The notes beneath the pieces are model-generated. The model saw only the letters and a program-made list of their open reading frames with translations, made no database searches and was not told the origin of the DNA. A stretch of 64,000 nucleotides of DNA from Combretum micranthum (taxonomy: Eukaryota; Streptophyta; Magnoliopsida; Myrtales; Combretaceae), in the NCBI GenBank assembly GCA_024138025.1, contig JAMXBD010000428.1:682001-746000 (forward strand), in the 5' to 3' direction. The position numbers and the translations under genes were made by a program. The first letter of the stretch is position 1; each line of letters starts with the position of its first letter. Below are positions 58,643 through 64,000 of this stretch, piece after piece.

Positions 58643-59276
58643 TCAAAGCTCAACGTCGCACTTGGTCTTCTGGACAGTACGGGAGCTTGCAAAATGTGCC
58701 TTACATTAAAACACAAAATCCTGATAGTTCGACCATCAAACCTCCAGCTCCGAGGCTTGAATCGTATTTTAGTCGTAAGACGTACATCAATGGTCATTTC
58801 CCCTGACTCCCTTGTAGGCAAAGACGAAACTAGGCACCCGCCGCCAAAACTTTCGTCTCTTAAGGCCACGTTGTTAGAATAGATCCTCTCATACAATTTT
58901 TTTGAACTCCTAGGTTCTTGGTCAAACGATGTCATATTAGTCGACGCAAGAATATCTCCATTACATTCTATAGACATTTTCACATCGTAGTATGATATGA
59001 AGACCTTGTGGTTGCTGTTTTTGGCTGTCATAGTGATGTTGTAAGTTGCGTTGAGATGGTGGTTTTCGATCTGTAATTGTGGACATAAGCGTCTTCCACC
59101 TCGTAGGACAGCTTTTCGGGGCGGACTATCCCGAAGATTGCAATACTGCCGATTATCACTAGGCCGATCAGGATGAGCATGGTGATAGCTGCCCATGTAA
59201 GTACCTTGGAGTTGCCATGCTGTCGTTCCGAAGACGATAAATTATCTGTCCGATTTTTGTTAGCGGCTCTAGGCAT
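58643..59276 (-). pseudogene. NDR1/HIN1-like (LEA_2) protein, third copy, two frame breaks
   Basis: From the ATG at 59276 the frame gives MPRAANKNRTDNLSSSERQH, a TM segment (about residues 26-52, WAAITMLILIGLVIIGSIAI), GIVRP and AYVHNY, as in the intact paralogue. Near 59070-59085 the frame shifts; the LEA_2 body (NATYNITMTAKNSNHKVFI, EMTIDVRLTTKIRFKP, WRFDGRTIRILC) is read in the frame open from 59196. A second shift near 58670-58700 puts the C-terminal KTKCDVEL and its stop (58643-58645) in yet another frame; without it the body runs on to 58600 with an unrelated tail. It diverges more from the other two than they do from each other. Pseudogene likely; a short intron at the first break cannot be excluded, but no clear GT-AG pair with a suitable length is apparent. 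Confidence 0.75.
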
Positions 59277-59495
59277 TATTAATCCCGTATTGGGACCAAA
59301 ATCTAGATATATGCCTATTGGATAATCGTAAACGGAGGTACGTTGGGAAGTTGAAGATTCATATTAAACAAGCATTTCTATAAAAGGGAATGAAAGGGAG
59401 GACACAGAATTTTCATTTTTCTTGATGGGCAAGATGTTGTAGCAATGCAAAAGCCATATTTAGCTAGTTATTTAATACCATTTGTGAGTCATGAT

Positions 59496-59765
59496 TCACT
59501 TTTTAATTTCTTGGATGAAACTCAAGAGATAAAAAAGTATGCCCAACTTCAATTTCAATCCCTTAATGTTCTCACTTTTCTCGACAAAAGCTATGTCTAT
59601 TGTACTTTTCTTCAAACTAACCAGCATAAAGATCCCACTATTCAAGAGCACAATTGCACGGGAACATTCCATTTCAAGAGATTGCTTGGTCATGTAACCT
59701 ACATCGGAGTAGAGATGAGCCGTCACAATGTCGCCCGGTGGAACCTTAAACGTTATCAATCCCAT
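59496..59765 (-). other. Unrecognised 89-codon ORF
   Basis: Encodes KVPPGDIVTAHLYSDVGYMT, then a hydrophobic stretch (AIVLLNSGIFMLVSL) and a Lys-rich end. Composition is protein-like, but I recognise no family. A 128-codon frame on the other strand (59445-59831) covers the same DNA; at most one is real. It could be an exon remnant. Confidence 0.25.
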
Positions 59766-59831
59766 AAGGTTGTAGGCCTAAATAAAATATGTATAAAAAC
59801 TTACGAGATAATTTTTAATTCTAGCTTTTAA

Positions 59832-61451
59832 AACGTGGTCTAATAGGATAAGATGTATAGTGTAACATCTATGTGTTCATACACTCACTCATGAAATCCG
59901 TACTTTATGGTATATAGGATATAGTTCCAATGCACCTTATTTCCATCGTATAAAATTTTAATTAATAATATAAGACATAATAAAATTTAATATTCTTATT
60001 TCAACAAGTACTTTACATTATGTTTGGCTTATTGAAATAGAATAAGACTAAAAATGAATAATATTTCCTTTATTTTATAATTAAAGGTACATTTGAAAAT
60101 ATAGGTACATTTTATAAGGAACTATAGTTTCTTGATTGAAGAGAAAGAACAAATTTCCTCATATATTTCATGTTACATGGGCATTTCTTATGACAAATTT
60201 TTGTACAAAGCAAATGAGGGAATTCCTTATTATGAAGTATATTTTATCATTCTTTCACTTGTCACCTTTCATTCTTCCTAAGATCCCATTATGAAGATTA
60301 TCAATTTTGCAATGGAAAATTATAATAAATGGTTTGGAGTTACGTTATTAGGTTCATGATAAATATCTTTCTTGAAAAATGTGTGATTGAGTTGTTGGAG
60401 ATTGCAAGGTTAACGAATGTGATAACTATGAATATATGAAAAAATTAATTTGTTATTAGATAACTTACTTTAATAAAAAAATTAAATTATTAAAGCATAA
60501 TAATTATGTTTATACGTTCCATAAGATTTTCCATACCTTAAGTTCTATAGGACATAGATTTGAGAGGGCTTCTACAAGTTACAAGTAGGTTGTAATTTTT
60601 AAATTTTGTATTTTAATAACTAGTATCTAGTGGAAATAAAAAAACTTTTTATTGAAGAAGATTGACGAGATATGAATATCAAACCATAGACAAGAAAATT
60701 GGAAAGCAGAAAGAGGAAAAAGTGTTGATGGTCACTATTTGATCGGACCCTTAGCCCATGGCTGGACCATTAATTTCTCAAAGAGGAGGGAAAAGAAAGC
60801 ATTTCTTCCACCTAAGGCATCTTTTCCCTATCGTTGCAATCAACCATCGCATGATGAAAACACAACAAACAAAAGGATGCATACAAGGATTGAGGGACGA
60901 CGACCATGGATGGTCCTTAGATAGTCCACACACAATGGTAATTAAGATAAACTCTACCTTCTCGCATCCATCCTCCCTTAATTTGTGCTATATTTTTCAC
61001 TCTCTAGAATTTTTCACTGACTTGAGTTTAGAGGGCCTACATCATGGGTCTAGGGCCATTTTGGCCTAATCGAGGTCTAGGGCCATTTGATAACTCTTGT
61101 CTCACATTTACAACTTGTATAAACCAATCTTTATTAAGAACTTGTTTGTTTCATTTTATTTTGGTCGTTGTGGTATCTTATTTTTGCTGTTTTCAAATAG
61201 ATATTTGTCAAGAAATAGATACAACTGAAAAACAGACATTTTTATTCATAAATTGATAAAATAGACCAGATACAGATACAATACAAATATAGATCAAATA
61301 CAGAAAAGATACATATATAAATTATACATCCAAACAGACTCTAAAGATGTTGGGCAACTAAGCTAAGAGATGACTAACAAAAATATCACGCCAATGCTTT
61401 ATCATCTACTATTTTTTAATAGCAATGCCACTATTTTTGCCATTTATATGG
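59832..61451. other. Non-coding stretch
   Basis: AT-rich, no supported gene. Frames of 61-103 codons at 60739-61069 have no recognisable domains. A copy of the MITE-like repeat of 2146-2373 lies at about 61133-61350. Confidence 0.45.
61133..61350. mobile_element. MITE-like repeat, second copy
   Basis: Shares tttattcataaa-tgat and gatacagata phrases in the same order with 2146-2373, and is flanked by near-inverse ends (ttgtttgttt / ccaaacagac). Confidence 0.5.
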
Positions 61452-62084
61452 TGATAGGAATCATGAAGAATTTTATATGAGGAGGTCACGACCTAATCCG
61501 TTCATGATCATCATCACGCCCCTTATGCAACTCGTATTTAAGTCTGTTATCATGCCATCATCGAAAGCATGGAAGACTTAAGGAGATAATGAGGTGTCAT
61601 CGCTCTGTGACATCGGCCATAACTAGCCTTACCACGCTTGTGATTGCTTGAGGAAAGAAGAATATCCCCATTTTTGTGTTGTTTAATTAATTGTTTCCTA
61701 TTTTATTTGTTGTCTTTTATTTTTCCATGTTTGTTTTTGCTGGATTTGTGAGAGTATATAAGGTTCTTAGGTTATGTTATCAGTAGCTTGAACCTTTCTT
61801 TTGTCATTGATTGAGATCAATTGCCTTGTTAGCTTTCTTGGAATTGTTTCCAAAAACCTATTAAGTAATATTGAGTTTTTCCTCAAGATTAATCTTTGTT
61901 GTTTCTTTTGATCGTATGCCATATCGATTGAGTGAAACAACTAGTTTGATTCTTTTTTTGGTGTATCATATCCAAGGATAGATCGTTTATATCCTTTTAC
62001 CTTTCAGTTTGACATCAATGAAAATTCTAAATTAAATTTTGATAATTTTACTATATAATTCTGACATGGATTTTATCCGTATCA
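61452..62084 (+). repeat. 5' LTR of the right-end gypsy element
   Basis: 633 bp; matches 63572 onward (gataggaatcatga, ggccataa-t-gcctta, catttccatgtttg-like, cttgttagctttctt). TGATA...TATCA ends. Confidence 0.75.
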
Positions 62085-62399
62085 TCTTCGTATTAGATCT
62101 TTGGTTCGCCATGCGAAGAGTTATGAATTGGTAAGAATCGAGTCCCACGTTGTTGAATTTAGCATGGGAATATTGTGAGTTTTAGCGATTAGTGACATTT
62201 TAAAGAATCTAAGGTTTTGTTTGAGAATTATAACGATTGTAGAGATTTGTATTATTAATAATCATTGAATTTCAACCTTTGTAAGGTGAAAGATTTATGG
62301 AATAGCGTCTCGAAGCCTAGAGTAATCAATTGCCTGTTAGTGTTAATCTATTTAATGATGTGATTGGCGTTGTTATTATTGATCATGGTTTTCAAGTTG

Positions 62400-62965
62400 A
62401 TATTGCAACAAAGGTATGGTGAATAGATTGAAGTTACCGACTACGACTCATCCACAGCCATACTATATAAGGTAAAAGGATAGTGAGGAATTGAATTACG
62501 TCACTAAACAAATTAAGTGCCTATCCCTCTTCCAAATCAATATTTTGATGAAGTTTTGTGTGATGTAGTGCCTATTACTATCTCTCATGTTTTGCTTGGC
62601 AATCCTTAGGTAATTAATAGAGGAGTAACGTATAGTATGTAACATAATTGTTATTCTTTTCAGATAGCTATGAAGAAAAGGCTAGTATTATCACCTATCA
62701 GTATAGATCAAGTTAGGGTTGCTAGGTTAGAGATAAATCCTCCTAAACAGGAGTTAAAAGAAGATAATGTTACGAAGGATGTTAGTAAAGAGGAGACAAC
62801 TGTTATAGGGGATGTGCACTATTGTAATAAGGAAGAGTCCTTTAGTTTTGTGCTCGATTTGGAACTACTTCTACTTATGCCAGGAATTAATAAGCATTAT
62901 AGGTATATCTATATTCATCTTCCTATGGTTCATCCAGCATATTTTCATGCATTAATAGGATCATG
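62400..62965 (+). pseudogene. Gypsy protease-RT linker remnant
   Basis: Frames spanning KLPTTTHPQPYYI (about 62430) and, after several stops, MKKRLVLSPISIDQVRVARL (62670-62966) match the region after the protease of many plant gypsy polyproteins. RT would follow but is absent; the next 600 bp contain short unrecognised frames. Confidence 0.5.
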
Positions 62966-63571
62966 AGGTGAAGGAAATTGTTGTTCTGTTGTGCTTATAA
63001 AACCTTACATAATGTTTGTTAGTAATTATTGGGACTATATTAGAGTTTATTTGTGTTGGTATGGTGTTTTGCTTACAACTAATGTTGGTGTAAGCGAAAT
63101 GAAGATATTTGGAAGTTCAAGATTATATGAAAATTTTAAGAGGTTAGATTTTTATGAGCCATTACAGTTATGTATTATCAACATGTGGTGATATTGGTTT
63201 CTTTCAAGATGGCAAATATTTGAGGCGAATGCTAATGGGACCACAGGAGTTGTATTTGTCAAATACTTGTCATCATACTCATAAGACTTGGATTGATCGA
63301 ATCCATGATAACTGGTATGATTGGTTTGTGAGACCTTTGATTATGGGCATCGATTAAGTATAGGACGGAGGGAATGCTTGGAGTCAAAGTTGAGATGTTA
63401 TGGGAATTGTTATTCAAGAGAAGGTTTGTAGATGAAGTCTTGGAGAAAGTACATGAGATGATCATCATTGGAAATTTTTACCTAATTGTGTTTAAGTTTT
63501 ACAGGTTTATCTTTGATTAGCATATATACCTTCAAAGATTTAAGGACAGATCTTCATGAGCCCAAGGGAAA

Positions 63572-64000
63572 TGATAGGAATCATGAGGGAAAAAATATTC
63601 TACAAAAGGAGATTACGGCCCTAATCCTACCCATGATCATCATCACGTCTCGTATGCCGCACGTATCTAAGATCATTATCACGTCATCATTGGAAGCATG
63701 GGAGACCCGAGGAAATAATAGATGTCATCGCACCCATGATGCCGGCCATAATTGGCCTTATCACGCCTGCAACTAACAGATGATACCTAACCCTATTTTT
63801 GCGTTATTTAATTAATTTTTCTGATATTAGTTGTTTGTCTTTTATATTTCCATGTTTGCCTTTATTCGACTTGTGGGAGTATACAACAATTCTTAAGATT
63901 ATGATATCAATCGCTTGAACTTTTCATTTGTTATTGATTAAAATCAATTGCCTTGTTAGCTTTCTTAGAATTGTTTACAAAAGCCTATTGAGTAATATTG
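63572..64000 (+). repeat. 3' LTR of the right-end gypsy element, cut by the window end
   Basis: Matches 61452-61891; preceded by a purine-rich tract at about 63559-63571. Confidence 0.75.

Larger units (their letters stand above)
61452..64000 (+). mobile_element. Ty3/gypsy element, internally degenerate, runs off the window
   Basis: Two direct repeats (61452-62084 and from 63572) start TGATAGGAATCATGA; the first ends CCGTATCA. Between them is only about 1.5 kb: a leader, a protease-linker-like remnant, no RT or integrase recognised, and a C-terminal tail plus purine tract (gcccaagggaaa) before the second LTR. Lineage within gypsy not resolved. Confidence 0.7.

Noticed and set aside
60739..61069. 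Overlapping 61- and 103-codon frames
   Set aside because: No recognisable domain, no splice or promoter context, overlapping alternatives.

Overview
The window looks like nuclear DNA of a flowering plant. It is strongly AT-rich, has no operons or densely packed long ORFs, and is dominated by plant-type LTR retrotransposons and hAT-like DNA elements. Its only host gene family encodes small membrane-anchored LEA_2 / NDR1-HIN1-like (NHL) proteins. I cannot name the species from the sequence.

Host genes. Three NHL/LEA_2 paralogues lie on the minus strand. The copy at 2822-3487 is intact (221 residues). Its tandem neighbour at 494-1140 carries three frame disruptions, and a more distant copy at 58643-59276 carries two. 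The first two sit in a tandem duplication (about 60-1310 and 1985-3660), so each unit serves as an empty-site control for insertions in the other. Two small MITE-like insertions are seen this way in the second unit, and a 951-bp hAT-like element with an exact 8-bp target duplication sits just upstream (3986-4936).

Transposon block 1 (7004-28247). A Ty1/copia element on the minus strand, with LTRs of about 200 bp, is split by a complete but defective Ty3/gypsy element at 8757-22035. That element has 3.4-kb LTRs and looks like the Del/Tekay chromovirus group. Its 3' LTR is itself split by a 414-bp hAT-like MITE. A second long LTR, now solo (24239-27642), sits in the gag region of the same copia element.

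Middle region (28248-41190). This holds hAT-like debris, a second copy of a host segment also found at 6605-6857, a 4.06-kb solo LTR with an exact ATATC duplication inserted in that segment, and a 1.38-kb solo LTR with a TACCC duplication. The rest is AT-rich non-coding DNA with microsatellites.

Transposon block 2 (41194-58170). A second minus-strand copia element (41194-51712) has a LARD-like non-autonomous element (46449-50713) inserted in its gag region and a block of degenerate repeats of about 88 bp between its integrase and RT. It is followed by two long LTRs (51755-54382 and about 54405-58170). The first contains a GC-rich island built from GCCGGC motifs.

Right end. After the third NHL copy come a small unrecognised ORF and non-coding DNA. 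A degenerate Ty3/gypsy element then starts at 61452 (LTR 61452-62084), and its second LTR (from 63572) runs off the window.

I see no functional retroelement ORF. All the polyproteins are broken by stops and frameshifts, and several catalytic residues are substituted. I found no convincing evidence of a novel system. The most informative signals are the frame-decay pattern of the NHL cluster, insertion histories readable from empty sites and target duplications, and a short motif (GTACCYCTCGGC) shared by otherwise different long LTRs.
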